Source: Phenylobacterium sp. (lineage in GTDB: Bacteria; Pseudomonadota; Alphaproteobacteria; Caulobacterales; Caulobacteraceae). Taken from it: 64,000 bases of DNA. The stretch is from assembly GCF_016793225.1 (NCBI RefSeq), contig NZ_JAEUMN010000078.1, forward strand, positions 1 through 64,000, written 5' to 3'. The notes below the pieces were generated by a model. That model was given only the letters and a program-made list of their open reading frames with translations. It did not search any database and had not been told where the DNA came from. Shown here piece after piece: positions 33,290 through 43,319 of this stretch (position 1 is the stretch's first letter; the number at the start of each line of letters is the position of its first letter). A program made the position numbers and the translations under genes.

Positions 33290-33982
33290 ATGGACGGCGA
33301 TGCGCTGGCGCTCCCGACGATCCGCGTCCGGGGACGGAGCTTCATGGCGATCGTGGTCGCGCCGGAGTTCCCCTTCGGCGACTGGTTCGCCGCGCTGGAC
33401 CGCCAGCTCGAGGGCGCGCCCGGCTTCTTCGAGGGCCGCCCGGTGGTGGCCGACCTGGCCGGCGTCGCCGAAGCCGTCGGCCCCCAGTCGCTGCCGATCG
33501 TCCTGGACGGGCTGGCCGCCCGGAACCTGCGCCTCGTCGGCGTCGAGGGCGTGCCGCCGGGCCTGCTTCGCGGCACCCGCTGGGGCGACATGCCGACCAG
33601 CCTGCACGGCCGCGACACGACCCTTGAGGCGCGGAGCGCGGCCCCTGCGCCCGCGCCGGGTGCGCTGCTCATCGACCGCCCGGTGCGGTCGGGCCAGTCC
33701 ATCGTCTTCGACGAGGGCGACGTCGTCGTGGTCGGGCCTGTCGCCTCCGGCGCCGAAGTGATCGCGGCCGGCAACGTGCACATCTACGGCCGCCTCCGCG
33801 GCCGCGCGATCGCCGGGCTCAAGGCCGAGGAGTCGCGGATCTTCTGCCGCCAGTTCGAAGCCGAGATGGTGGGCGTCGGCCGCCTCTACCGCACGGCAGA
33901 GAACTGGGGTCCCGACCTGCACGGCCGCGCCGTCCAGGTGCGCTGCGACCGTGGGGCGCTCTCGTTCTCGGCCCTCGACTGA
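33290..33982 (+). CDS. Septum site-determining protein MinC
   Basis: This 230-residue inhibitor of FtsZ polymerisation has an N-terminal MinC_N domain (about 1-105) and a C-terminal right-handed beta-helix (about 125-225) with the GQSIVFDEGDVVVVGPVASGAEV and GNVHIYGRLRGRAIAG motifs. The helix binds MinD. It starts an operon minC-minD-minE; minD begins 22 bases downstream. Caulobacter crescentus, as I recall, lacks Min and uses MipZ, so the locus is notable if this genome is Caulobacterales. Confidence 0.96.
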   Translation: MDGDALALPTIRVRGRSFMAIVVAPEFPFGDWFAALDRQLEGAPGFFEGRPVVADLAGVAEAVGPQSLPIVLDGLAARNLRLVGVEGVPPGLLRGTRWGDMPTSLHGRDTTLEARSAAPAPAPGALLIDRPVRSGQSIVFDEGDVVVVGPVASGAEVIAAGNVHIYGRLRGRAIAGLKAEESRIFCRQFEAEMVGVGRLYRTAENWGPDLHGRAVQVRCDRGALSFSALD

Positions 33983-34004
33983 ACCCGCGCCAGGAGTCAC
34001 CGCC

Positions 34005-34826
34005 ATGTCCAACGTCGTCGTCGTCACCTCCGGCAAGGGCGGGGTCGGCAAGACCACATCGTCGGCCGCCATAGCGGCGTCGCTGGCGCGCGCGGGGCAG
34101 AAGACCGTCGTCATCGATTTCGACGTGGGCCTGCGCAACCTCGACCTGGTGATGGGGGCCGAGCGTCGCGTGGTCTTCGACCTGGTCAACGTGGTGCAGG
34201 GCGACGCCAAGCTTCCGCAGGCGCTGATCCGGGACAAGCGGCTGGACAACCTGGCGCTGCTGCCGGCCTCCCAGACGCGCGACAAGGACGCGCTCACCGA
34301 GGAGGGCGTCGGCCGGGTCATCGAAGAGCTGCGCGAGAGCTTCGACTGGATCGTGTGCGACAGCCCGGCGGGCATCGAGAAGGGCGCCACCCTGGCCATG
34401 CGCTTCGCCGACACCGCCGTGGTCGTCACCAACCCCGAGGTCTCCTCGGTGCGCGACTCCGACCGGATCATCGGGATGCTGGACTCCAAGACCCGGCGCG
34501 CGGAAACGGGCGGAAAGGTGGAGAAACAGCTCCTGCTCACCCGCTTCGACCCGGCGCGCGCGGCGCGCGGCGACATGATGAGCGTCGACGACGTGCTGGA
34601 GATCCTGGCGATCCCGCTGCTCGGGATCGTGCAGGAGAGCCCGGACGTGCTGACCGCCTCGAACCTCGGCTGCCCGGTGACGCTGCACAATCCCGACTCG
34701 CCGGCGGCGCGGGCCTACGACGAGGCGGCCCGGCGGCTCATGGGCGAGACGATCCCGCTCCGCATGCCGCGCCAGGAGAAGCCCGGCCTCCTCAGCCGCC
34801 TCTTCGGCAAGAGGGCCGCCGCATGA
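34005..34826 (+). CDS. Septum site-determining ATPase MinD
   Basis: This 273-residue ParA/MinD-type ATPase has the deviant Walker A KGGVGKTT (residues 11-18), Walker [17 protein letters not shown], and a C-terminal amphipathic helix (LLSRLFGKR) that binds membrane. It recruits MinC to the membrane and is displaced by MinE, giving pole-to-pole oscillation. The stop overlaps the minE ATG by four bases. Confidence 0.98.
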   Translation: MSNVVVVTSGKGGVGKTTSSAAIAASLARAGQKTVVIDFDVGLRNLDLVMGAERRVVFDLVNVVQGDAKLPQALIRDKRLDNLALLPASQTRDKDALTEEGVGRVIEELRESFDWIVCDSPAGIEKGATLAMRFADTAVVVTNPEVSSVRDSDRIIGMLDSKTRRAETGGKVEKQLLLTRFDPARAARGDMMSVDDVLEILAIPLLGIVQESPDVLTASNLGCPVTLHNPDSPAARAYDEAARRLMGETIPLRMPRQEKPGLLSRLFGKRAAA

Positions 34827-35128
34827 GCCTGCTGGACCTCTTCAGCCGGCGGCGGCAGACGGCGCCGGTCGCGCGGGAGCGGCTGCAGGTGCTGCTGGCC
34901 CACGAGCGCGCGCTCTCGGGCGGCGCGGACCTCGCCGCGGTGCTCAAGCAGGAGATCCTGGAGGTGATCGCGCGCCACATCCCCATCGACCGGGATCATG
35001 TGGAGGTGAAGCTGGATCGCGGCACGCAGGTCTCGACCCTGGCGATCGACATCGAGGTGCCCGCCGCGGCCCTCGCGGCCCCGGCGCCGCCGCCCAAGGC
35101 CCGCCGCCGGCGCGCGGCGGCCACCTGA
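34823..35128 (+). CDS. Cell division topological specificity factor MinE
   Basis: This 101-residue activator of MinD ATPase has an N-terminal membrane-targeting helix (LLDLFSRRR), an anti-MinCD segment with [14 protein letters not shown] (about 17-30), and a dimerisation domain with [14 protein letters not shown]. Its C-terminal tail is Ala/Pro/Arg-rich and extends beyond the usual E. coli length of 88. Translationally coupled to minD. Confidence 0.97.
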   Translation: MSLLDLFSRRRQTAPVARERLQVLLAHERALSGGADLAAVLKQEILEVIARHIPIDRDHVEVKLDRGTQVSTLAIDIEVPAAALAAPAPPPKARRRRAAAT

Positions 35129-35161
35129 ACGGGCTCGTCCGAATCCGTCCCCGGGCCGTAG

Positions 35162-35704
35162 ATGGGGTTCCTGGCCATCATCGGAGCCCCCGCCTTGCGC
35201 GTCCTGTCCCTCGCCCTGACCGCCGCCCTCTGCCTTCCTGCCGCGGCCCAGGCCCAGAGCACCGCCCAGCAGATGCTGGACATGGCCGCGCGGATCCGCG
35301 CCAGCGCTCAGGCGACGCCGGGCCTCGGGCCCGACGATCGCGCGCAGATGATCCGGCAGGCCGAGGAGGTCGAGAAGGCGGTGCGCGAGGGCGCTTACGG
35401 GCCGGTGGACGCGGCGCCGCCGAAGAAGGAGCCGACGCTCGAAGAGGCGCTGATGGCCAGGCACGGTCGCCTCGACTGGCTGACGCCGCTGGCCGCGTGC
35501 GCCGGCTACACCCAGGAGAACTACCTGACCTTCCGCTATTCGGCGGCGATCAACGACCGCGACTCCCATTGCCGCAACGCCTACGGGCACTGGGCGACCT
35601 ATCTGCGGGTGACGCGCGCCGGCGATGCGGAGGCGGCGGGCCAGGCGCTCTTCTACTACAACGCCGCCGCCGAACGGGCCGCCGGGCTGTCCGGGGGCAA
35701 GTGA
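35162..35704 (+). CDS. Exported protein of unknown function
   Basis: This 180-residue protein has a Sec signal (cleaved near AQAQS, about residue 31) followed by a helical region (about 35-80) and a C-terminal half with two Cys (AACAGYTQE and DSHCRNAYGHW). Probably periplasmic. It starts 33 bases after minE but the link may be casual. No family recognised. Confidence 0.72.
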   Translation: MGFLAIIGAPALRVLSLALTAALCLPAAAQAQSTAQQMLDMAARIRASAQATPGLGPDDRAQMIRQAEEVEKAVREGAYGPVDAAPPKKEPTLEEALMARHGRLDWLTPLAACAGYTQENYLTFRYSAAINDRDSHCRNAYGHWATYLRVTRAGDAEAAGQALFYYNAAAERAAGLSGGK

Positions 35705-35716
35705 TCCCGGCGCGCC

Positions 35717-36202
35717 TCAGCCGATCCGCGGTCGCAGGTGCTCGTGGGCCCCGTGCTGGTGCGCCCCGTGGTCGTGGCGACCCTCGTGGGCGTGGCTGCC
35801 GTTCGGCTCCACGGCGATCAGGTTGAGCTGGCCGAACCTGACGCCGCGTTCGGCGCGGATGGCGTCGGCCAGCGCGCGGACGCGGGCGGTCCGGCCCTTC
35901 AGCATCATGCTCTCCAGACAGTGATCGTGGTCGAGATGGACGTGGAAGGTGGCGACCACCTGGTCATGATGCGCGTGGCTGATCTCGGTCAGGCGTTGGG
36001 CCAGCGCCCGGACGTGATGATTGTAGACGTAGCTGAGGTTCGCCACGCAGTCGCCGTCGGCGGCCTCGTCGCGCCGCTCGGCGATCGCACGCCTCACCAG
36101 GTCGCGGACGGCCTCGGACCGGCTGCCGTAGCCCTGCTCCGCCGCCAGGGCGTCAAAGGCCTCGGCGAGGTCCTCTTCGAGCGAAACGGTCACACGCTGC
36201 AT
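35717..36202 (-). CDS. Nickel-responsive regulator NikR
   Basis: This 161-residue repressor has an N-terminal ribbon-helix-helix (QRVTVSLEEDL, about 1-45) and a C-terminal ACT-type nickel domain. The E. coli ligands are conserved at identical positions: His76, His87, His89 and Cys95. A distinct His-rich tail (residues about 136-155) extends beyond E. coli NikR and may add nickel sensing or storage. It is divergent from a TonB receptor, with a near-consensus operator between them, so it likely represses that receptor and perhaps itself. An AGGAGA ribosome site precedes the ATG. Confidence 0.96.
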   Translation of the reverse strand: MQRVTVSLEEDLAEAFDALAAEQGYGSRSEAVRDLVRRAIAERRDEAADGDCVANLSYVYNHHVRALAQRLTEISHAHHDQVVATFHVHLDHDHCLESMMLKGRTARVRALADAIRAERGVRFGQLNLIAVEPNGSHAHEGRHDHGAHQHGAHEHLRPRIG

Positions 36203-36280
36203 GGGAATCTCCTGACCGCCGCATCATAGGCGCGGGGCATGGGCCCAGTCCTCCCCGTCGGCTGGACCCACCGCCACATC

Positions 36281-36308
36281 GTATGAAAGATGGATCGAAA
36301 GTTCCTAC
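36281..36308. promoter_or_regulatory. Candidate NikR operator
   Basis: GTATGA at 36281-36286 and TCCTAC at 36303-36308 are separated by exactly 16 bases, one mismatch from the E. coli NikR consensus GTATGA-N16-TCATAC. It lies between nikR and the TonB receptor. The in-frame ATG at 36283 falls inside it, suggesting that translation starts further downstream. Confidence 0.7.
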
Positions 36309-36321
36309 GCGGGGGAAGGCC

Positions 36322-38337
36322 TTGAATCGTGTCCGGCTGCTATGCGCGCTGGCGGGCGGCGTCCTGGGGGCGGCGCCCCTGTACGCCGACGAGGCCATCC
36401 CCACCGCCGGCCCCGAGATCGACGAGGTCTATGTGTGGGGCAAGCGGGAGGGCCGCGTCGGGGTGGCGGCCAGCGCGAGCGAGGGCGAGGTCTCGTACGG
36501 CGCCTACGCCGACCGCCCTCTGCTGCGCCCGGGCGAGCTGGCCGAGGTCATCCCGGGCCTGGCGGCCACCCAGCACTCGGGGTCGGGCAAGGCCAACCAG
36601 TTCTTCCTGCGCGGCTTCAACCTGGACCACGGCACCGACTTCTCGATCTCGCTGGACGGCGTGCCCCTGAACCTGCGCACGCACGCCCACGGCCAGGGCT
36701 ATCTGGACGTGAACGGCGTGACGCCCGAGTTCGTCCAGACGATCGACTACCGAAAGGGCCCGTACTTCGCGGACGCCGGCGACTTCTCGGCGGCGGGGAC
36801 GGCCGCCTTCCGGACCTTCGAGCGGCTGCCGGCGAGCTTCGTGGAAACCCAGGTCGGCGAGCACCGCTTCGGCCGGGCGGTCGTCGGCGTCGACCTCGGG
36901 GCCGGCCTGCTGGGGCTGGACCTGACCACCGCCGACGGGCCCTGGGCGCGTGACGAGAACCTGCGCAAGGTGAGCGCCCTCGGCCGCGTCGCCGCCGGCG
37001 GGTGGTCGCTGACCGCGCTGGCCTACGACGCAAGCTGGGACTCCACCGACCAGATCCCGCGACGGGCGGTGGAGGCGGGGACTCTGTCGCGCTTCGGCCT
37101 CATCGACGACACCGACGGCGGCAAGACCAGCCGCTTCATCCTCTCGGCGCGTCGCCGTCCCGACGCCGACAGCGACCTGGTGATCTATGCCCAGCGCTAC
37201 ACGCTGAACCTCTGGTCGAACTTCACCTACTTCCTCGACGACCCGGTGAACGGCGACCAGTTCGAGCAGGCCGAGAAGCGCTGGATCGCGGGCGCGTCGG
37301 GCTTCACCACGTGGCGGCCGTCCGGGACCCTGACGCTGCGGGCGGGCGCGGAGACGCGGCTGGACGACATCGGCTCGGTCGGACTCTACCGGACGAAGGC
37401 GCGCCGCCGCCTCTCCACCGATCGGCGCGACGAGGTGCGCGAACTGTCAGCCGGCGTCTGGGGCGCGGCGACGTGGGCGGACGGACCGCTGCGCGCGACG
37501 CTGGGCCTCCGCGCCGACGCGATCCACGTGGATGTCGACTCGGACAATCCGCTGAATTCGGGCCGCGCCACCGACGCGCAGGTGAGCCCGAAGCTGACGC
37601 TGGCCTGGCGGATCTCGCCGGCCGTCGAGGTCTACGCCGACGCCGGGCGCGGCTTCCATTCCAACGATGCGCGCGGGGCGGTGCAGCGCGTGGTCCCTTC
37701 GACCGGCGACCCGGCCGACAAGGCGCCGCTCTTCGCGGCCGCCGACGGGGCCGAGCTGGGGGCCCGCTATGAGACGCCCGGCTTCGCGGCGAGCCTGGCG
37801 CTGTGGGCGCTGCGGCTGGAGTCCGAGCTCGTCTATGTGGGCGACGCGGGCGAGACCGAGAGCACCGACGGCACGAAGCGCCTGGGCGTGGAGGCGCTGA
37901 TGACCTGGTCGCCGCGGCCCGGCGTCAACCTCGACCTCTCGGCGGCGGCGACCCGCGCCCGCTACCGGGGCGACCCGCCCGGCGGCGCGCGGATTCCGAA
38001 CGCGCTCGAGTATGCGGTGACGGCCGGCGCGACGGTGCGCCTCACGCCCCGGGACATCGCCCAGCTGACCCTGCGCCGCCTGGGGCCGGCGCCCCTGGTC
38101 GAGGACGACAGCGCCCGATCGCGGTCCTCGACCGTGGTCAACCTCGCCTACACGCGCACGTTCGGGCGGCTCGCGGCGCGCGTCGACGTGCTCAATCTCT
38201 TCGACAGCAAGGACAACGACATCACCTACTTCTACGCCTCGCGCCTGCCGGGCGAGCCGGACGAAGGCGTCGAGGATTTCCACTTCCACCCGATGGAGCC
38301 GCGGCAGGTCCGCGTGGGCCTGCGCTACACCTTCTAG
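36322..38337 (+). CDS. TonB-dependent outer-membrane receptor, probably nickel uptake
   Basis: This 671-residue receptor has a clean Sec signal from a TTG start at 36322 (cleavage near LYADE), a plug domain (about residues 45-150; GELAEVIPGLAATQHSGSGKANQFFLRG) and a 22-strand barrel ending in a C-terminal Phe (LRYTF). A G-rich site just precedes the TTG. An ATG at 36283 would lie in the NikR operator and lengthen the signal. Nickel import via this receptor is inferred from the divergent NikR; it could instead carry a nickel-chelator complex. No exbBD or nik ABC genes are in the window. Confidence 0.88.
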   Translation: MNRVRLLCALAGGVLGAAPLYADEAIPTAGPEIDEVYVWGKREGRVGVAASASEGEVSYGAYADRPLLRPGELAEVIPGLAATQHSGSGKANQFFLRGFNLDHGTDFSISLDGVPLNLRTHAHGQGYLDVNGVTPEFVQTIDYRKGPYFADAGDFSAAGTAAFRTFERLPASFVETQVGEHRFGRAVVGVDLGAGLLGLDLTTADGPWARDENLRKVSALGRVAAGGWSLTALAYDASWDSTDQIPRRAVEAGTLSRFGLIDDTDGGKTSRFILSARRRPDADSDLVIYAQRYTLNLWSNFTYFLDDPVNGDQFEQAEKRWIAGASGFTTWRPSGTLTLRAGAETRLDDIGSVGLYRTKARRRLSTDRRDEVRELSAGVWGAATWADGPLRATLGLRADAIHVDVDSDNPLNSGRATDAQVSPKLTLAWRISPAVEVYADAGRGFHSNDARGAVQRVVPSTGDPADKAPLFAAADGAELGARYETPGFAASLALWALRLESELVYVGDAGETESTDGTKRLGVEALMTWSPRPGVNLDLSAAATRARYRGDPPGGARIPNALEYAVTAGATVRLTPRDIAQLTLRRLGPAPLVEDDSARSRSSTVVNLAYTRTFGRLAARVDVLNLFDSKDNDITYFYASRLPGEPDEGVEDFHFHPMEPRQVRVGLRYTF

Positions 38338-38396
38338 AGGCATCGGGCGGCCCGTCGCTTTCGCGCGGCGCGTGCGCGTGGTAGGCGCGGCGCCCC

Positions 38397-40028
<1,632 letters not shown>

Positions 40029-40032
40029 CGCC

Positions 40033-40935
40033 GTGAGCGGCGCCGTCCTCTACGGCGCGCCGGCGCCGGGGCTCGTGGAGGTTCCGGCCGGGGCGCTCCA
40101 GGTGTCGCCGCTGACGCCCGGCTCTGCGGATCTCGCCGGCATGGCGGACGGGTCGATCGACGCGGCGGTGGTGCTGGCCCCCGGCGGGACGCTGGAGCGC
40201 GACGCCGTGCTGGCGCAGGCGCTGCGCGTGCTGCGGCCGGGCGGCGTCCTGACCGCGCTGGCGCCCAAGGACAAGGGCGGCTCGCGTCTGCGCAAGAGCC
40301 TGGAGGCCTTCGGCGTGACGGTGGCGGAGGACGCGCGTCGGCACCATCGCTTCTGCCGGGTCGTGCGCCCGCAGGCGGTGGTGGGCCTGGAGGCGGCGAT
40401 CGCCGCCGGGGCTCCGCGGATCGTGCCGGCCCTGGGGTTCTGGTCGCAGCCGGGGGTCTTCAGCTGGGACCGCCTCGATCCGGGCTCGGCGCTTCTGCTC
40501 CAGGCGCTGCCGCCGCTGGCCGGGGAGGGCGCGGACCTGGGCTGTGGTGTGGGCGTGCTTGCCGCGCGGGTGCTGGCTTCGCCGGCCGTCACGCGGCTGA
40601 CGGGGGTGGAGCTGGATCGCCGCGCGGTGGAGTGCGCACGGCGCAACCTGGACGATCCGCGGGTGACGCTGCGATGGGCCGATGCGCGTCAGGCCGGGCT
40701 GGAGGGACTGGACTTCGTGGTGATGAACCCGCCGTTCCACGACGGCGGCGCCGAGGACCGCGACCTGGGCGTGGCCTTCGTCCGCGCCGCAGCGGCCATG
40801 CTGCGCAAGGGCGGGACCTGCTGGCTGGTGGCCAACCGGCACCTGCCGTACGAAGCGCCGCTGCGCGAGGCGTTCGCGTCGGTGGACGTGCGCGCCGAGG
40901 GCGGCGGCTACAAGGTCTTCGAGGCGCGCCGATGA
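40033..40935 (+). CDS. Class I rRNA methyltransferase, RsmC/RlmG-like
   Basis: This 300-residue methyltransferase starts at GTG four bases after prfC. The C-terminal domain has SAM motif I GADLGCGVGVLAAR (about 171-184) and the catalytic NPPFHDGG motif (about 234-241), typical of RsmC, which makes m2G1207 in 16S rRNA, or RlmG. The N-terminal half is a degenerate second methyltransferase fold, as in RsmC. The rsuA gene overlaps its stop by four bases. The exact site modified is inferred. Confidence 0.9.
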   Translation: MSGAVLYGAPAPGLVEVPAGALQVSPLTPGSADLAGMADGSIDAAVVLAPGGTLERDAVLAQALRVLRPGGVLTALAPKDKGGSRLRKSLEAFGVTVAEDARRHHRFCRVVRPQAVVGLEAAIAAGAPRIVPALGFWSQPGVFSWDRLDPGSALLLQALPPLAGEGADLGCGVGVLAARVLASPAVTRLTGVELDRRAVECARRNLDDPRVTLRWADARQAGLEGLDFVVMNPPFHDGGAEDRDLGVAFVRAAAAMLRKGGTCWLVANRHLPYEAPLREAFASVDVRAEGGGYKVFEARR

Positions 40936-41666
40936 GCAAGACGCCCATGGCCAGGCTGGACCGGCTGCTCGCCAACCTGGGCTACGGCTCCCGGCGGGAG
41001 ATCGCCGACCTCGTGCGGCACAGGCAGGTGGTCCTGGACGGCGAGGTGCTGAAGGACCCCGGCGCGAAAGTGCCCGTGACCGCCGACCTCCCGCAGCGGA
41101 TGACGGTCGTGGACCGCCCGGTCGATCCGCCGGCGCCGCTGACACTGGTCATGCACAAGCCGCTGGACGTGGTCTGCTCGCACAAGGAGCCCGGGCGCAG
41201 CGTCTACGAGCTCCTGCCGCGCCGCTGGCGGGCGCGGATGCCGGGCCTGTCCACCATCGGGCGACTGGACAAGGACACCACCGGGCTGCTGCTGATCACC
41301 GACGACGGCGCGTTCCTGCACCGGGTGATCTCGCCCAGGAGCCACGTGGCCAAGCGCTACCGCGCCACCCTGGACCGGCCGCTGGAAGGCTGGGAGGCCG
41401 AGACGTTCGCAGGCGGGCGGCTGGTGCTGGACGGCGACACCGATCCGCTGGCGCCGGCGATCCTGGAGCCCATTGGCCCGCAGGAGGCCTACCTGACGAT
41501 CACCGAGGGCCGCTATCACCAGGTCCGCCGGATGTTCGCCGCCGTGGGCAACCACGTCGTCGCCCTGCACCGCGACCGCATCGGCGGCCTGGCGCTGCCC
41601 GAGGACCTCGCCCCGGGCGCGTGGCGCCCCGTCACGGCGTCCGAACAGGCGGCGATCCTCGCGTGA
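40932..41666 (+). CDS. 16S rRNA pseudouridine synthase RsuA family
   Basis: This 244-residue synthase has an N-terminal S4 RNA-binding domain (RLDRLLANLGYGSRREI) and the catalytic motif GRLDKDTTGLLLIT, with the Asp nucleophile at about residue 115. GRYHQVRRMFAAVGN completes the active site. RsuA makes pseudouridine 516 in 16S rRNA. Start overlaps the methyltransferase stop (ATGA). RluF-type specificity cannot be excluded. Confidence 0.93.
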   Translation: MSKTPMARLDRLLANLGYGSRREIADLVRHRQVVLDGEVLKDPGAKVPVTADLPQRMTVVDRPVDPPAPLTLVMHKPLDVVCSHKEPGRSVYELLPRRWRARMPGLSTIGRLDKDTTGLLLITDDGAFLHRVISPRSHVAKRYRATLDRPLEGWEAETFAGGRLVLDGDTDPLAPAILEPIGPQEAYLTITEGRYHQVRRMFAAVGNHVVALHRDRIGGLALPEDLAPGAWRPVTASEQAAILA

Positions 41667-41728
41667 AGGATTGCGGGCCGCGCCGCGCCCCGCGCCAAAG
41701 CAAGAAGCGTGCCAGAAATTAACGATCC

Positions 41729-41751
41729 CAAAGCATCAGGGCTTTGTTTTT
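41729..41751 (+). terminator. Rho-independent terminator after rsuA
   Basis: CAAAGC (41729-41734) and GCTTTG (41741-41746) form a six-base stem around a six-base loop, directly followed by five T residues. It lies about 60 bases after the rsuA stop and closes the prfC operon. Confidence 0.75.
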
Positions 41752-41791
41752 CTGACGTTTCTTTGAAGCCACATTAACCATATCTGCGGAA

Positions 41792-41807
41792 TTAACGGCT
41801 TGTTAAA
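41792..41807 (+). promoter_or_regulatory. Candidate CtrA-binding site
   Basis: TTAA-N7-TTAAA at 41792-41807 is close to the CtrA consensus TTAA-N7-TTAAC. A further TTAAC-type half site lies at 41774-41778. These AT-rich motifs stand out in a GC-rich gap and are 86-120 bases before the start of the next gene, the distance expected for a cell-cycle-regulated promoter. Confidence 0.55.
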
Positions 41808-41892
41808 CCCTTCGGCTCCGGCTTTGCTTGAGACCTGACGAAGCCTGTGAGGGGCGTTCCATCGTGGGACGCCGGGGGGCCGGAGCGGGTCA

Positions 41893-43263
41893 ATGTTCGA
41901 GCTGGGTCGAGAGCTTCGACGCTTCTTCGCGTCCGACCGCGCCAAGGGCGCGCCCCAGGACGGGCTGACGGGCGGCGACTCCTCGCTCCTGGAACTGCTG
42001 GACTGCCAGTTGCTGGCGCAGGAAGCCAAGGCCTGCGACGTGGCCGCCGGCCGCATCAGCGCCAAGGACAAGCCGCGCCGCCGCCTGGAAGCCGCGATCG
42101 TCTGGCGCGAGGTCGCCCGGCGCACCGGCGACGCGGTGGCGTTGCGCAAGGCCGCCGCGGGCGCGGAGACCGCCGCCGCCGGCTTCGAGCAGGCCCATCG
42201 CCGCGACGGCTGGGCCCGGGCGCGTTGCGAGCAGGCCTTCGCCGCCCTCCTGGGCGCAGAGATCTTCGGCGACCCCGGGCTGAACGCCGCCGCCGAGGTG
42301 GCTTTCCGCGAGGCGCGCACGAGCGTGAAGGGCGGGCTCGCCGCGCCGCTGGCCGATGTGGGACTGCTCGCCATCGAAGGCCGCCGGGTGCTGGACAAGC
42401 TCGACGCGCGCGGGGCCGCCGCGTTCTCGCAGCGGTTCACGATGCCGATCTCGGCCCTCGACAACATCGCCAAGCGGGTGACCGCCGCCCGGGCGCTGGC
42501 CGCCGAGGCGCGCCTGATCCGCGCCGACCTGCTCTGCGGGTTCGGCGCGCGGCTGAAGGACGCCGACCTGCTGGACGCTGCGGCGGGCGAGGCGGCCATC
42601 GCCGGCGAGCGCCTGGATCCCGCCTACGAGCCGCTCACCTGGGCCCGCGCGAAGATCGCGCACGGTCAGGCGCTGGCCCTGAAGGGCGAAGCGGTCGGCG
42701 ACGTCGACGCCTTGGCCGCAGGCGCGGGGGCGCTGGCCCTGGCGCTCGACAACCTGACGCGTGAGCACAGCCCCCTCGACTGGGCCCGCACCCAGATCGC
42801 CCTCGCCCAGGCGCTGCAGGCGCTGGGCGAAGCCTCCAGCGATCCTCGGGCCTTCGAGCACGCCGTCTCCTGCTACGACCGCGCCGGCCTCGTGCTCCGC
42901 GAGGCGCCGACGCTGCCCCTCCGCGGGGTCGCCGCCGGATCGCGGGCCGTCTGCCTGGCCCGGCAGGCGGAGCTGACCGGCGACGCCGCGGTGCTGGACG
43001 CCGCAGAGGCGGCGATGAAGATCGAGCTCTCGAACCTCTCGCCGCGGCGCGATCCGGTGGGCTGGGCGCTGGCGCAGCTTCACCTGGCGCGGCTCTACGA
43101 GGCCCGCATGGGCATGACCGGCCGCGACGCCGGAGAGCGGGCGGCCGCGATGATGGCCCTCGACGCGGCCCTCGACGTGTTCGGCGACCATGGCCTGCGC
43201 TCGCTCTCGGTGCTGGCGAACGACGCCATGGAGCGGCTCGGGGAACCCCCGCGCCGCGGCTAG
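41893..43263 (+). CDS. TPR-like helical repeat protein of unknown function
   Basis: This 456-residue soluble, Ala-rich protein consists largely of helix-turn-helix repeats. Repeats with the phrase WARxxIAxGQAL or WARTQIALAQALQALGE near 240-310 resemble tetratricopeptide units. The N-terminal ~60 residues are more charged and lack repeats. No signal peptide or catalytic motif is seen. Candidate CtrA sites upstream hint at cell-cycle control. A gene of this size beside CtrA motifs may be an adaptor or localisation factor; this is inference. Confidence 0.78.
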   Translation: MFELGRELRRFFASDRAKGAPQDGLTGGDSSLLELLDCQLLAQEAKACDVAAGRISAKDKPRRRLEAAIVWREVARRTGDAVALRKAAAGAETAAAGFEQAHRRDGWARARCEQAFAALLGAEIFGDPGLNAAAEVAFREARTSVKGGLAAPLADVGLLAIEGRRVLDKLDARGAAAFSQRFTMPISALDNIAKRVTAARALAAEARLIRADLLCGFGARLKDADLLDAAAGEAAIAGERLDPAYEPLTWARAKIAHGQALALKGEAVGDVDALAAGAGALALALDNLTREHSPLDWARTQIALAQALQALGEASSDPRAFEHAVSCYDRAGLVLREAPTLPLRGVAAGSRAVCLARQAELTGDAAVLDAAEAAMKIELSNLSPRRDPVGWALAQLHLARLYEARMGMTGRDAGERAAAMMALDAALDVFGDHGLRSLSVLANDAMERLGEPPRRG

Positions 43264-43319
43264 CCCGGCTTCACAGGCGCGGCGGTCGGGCGCATCCTTC
43301 CGCCCGGAGGATCCGCGCC

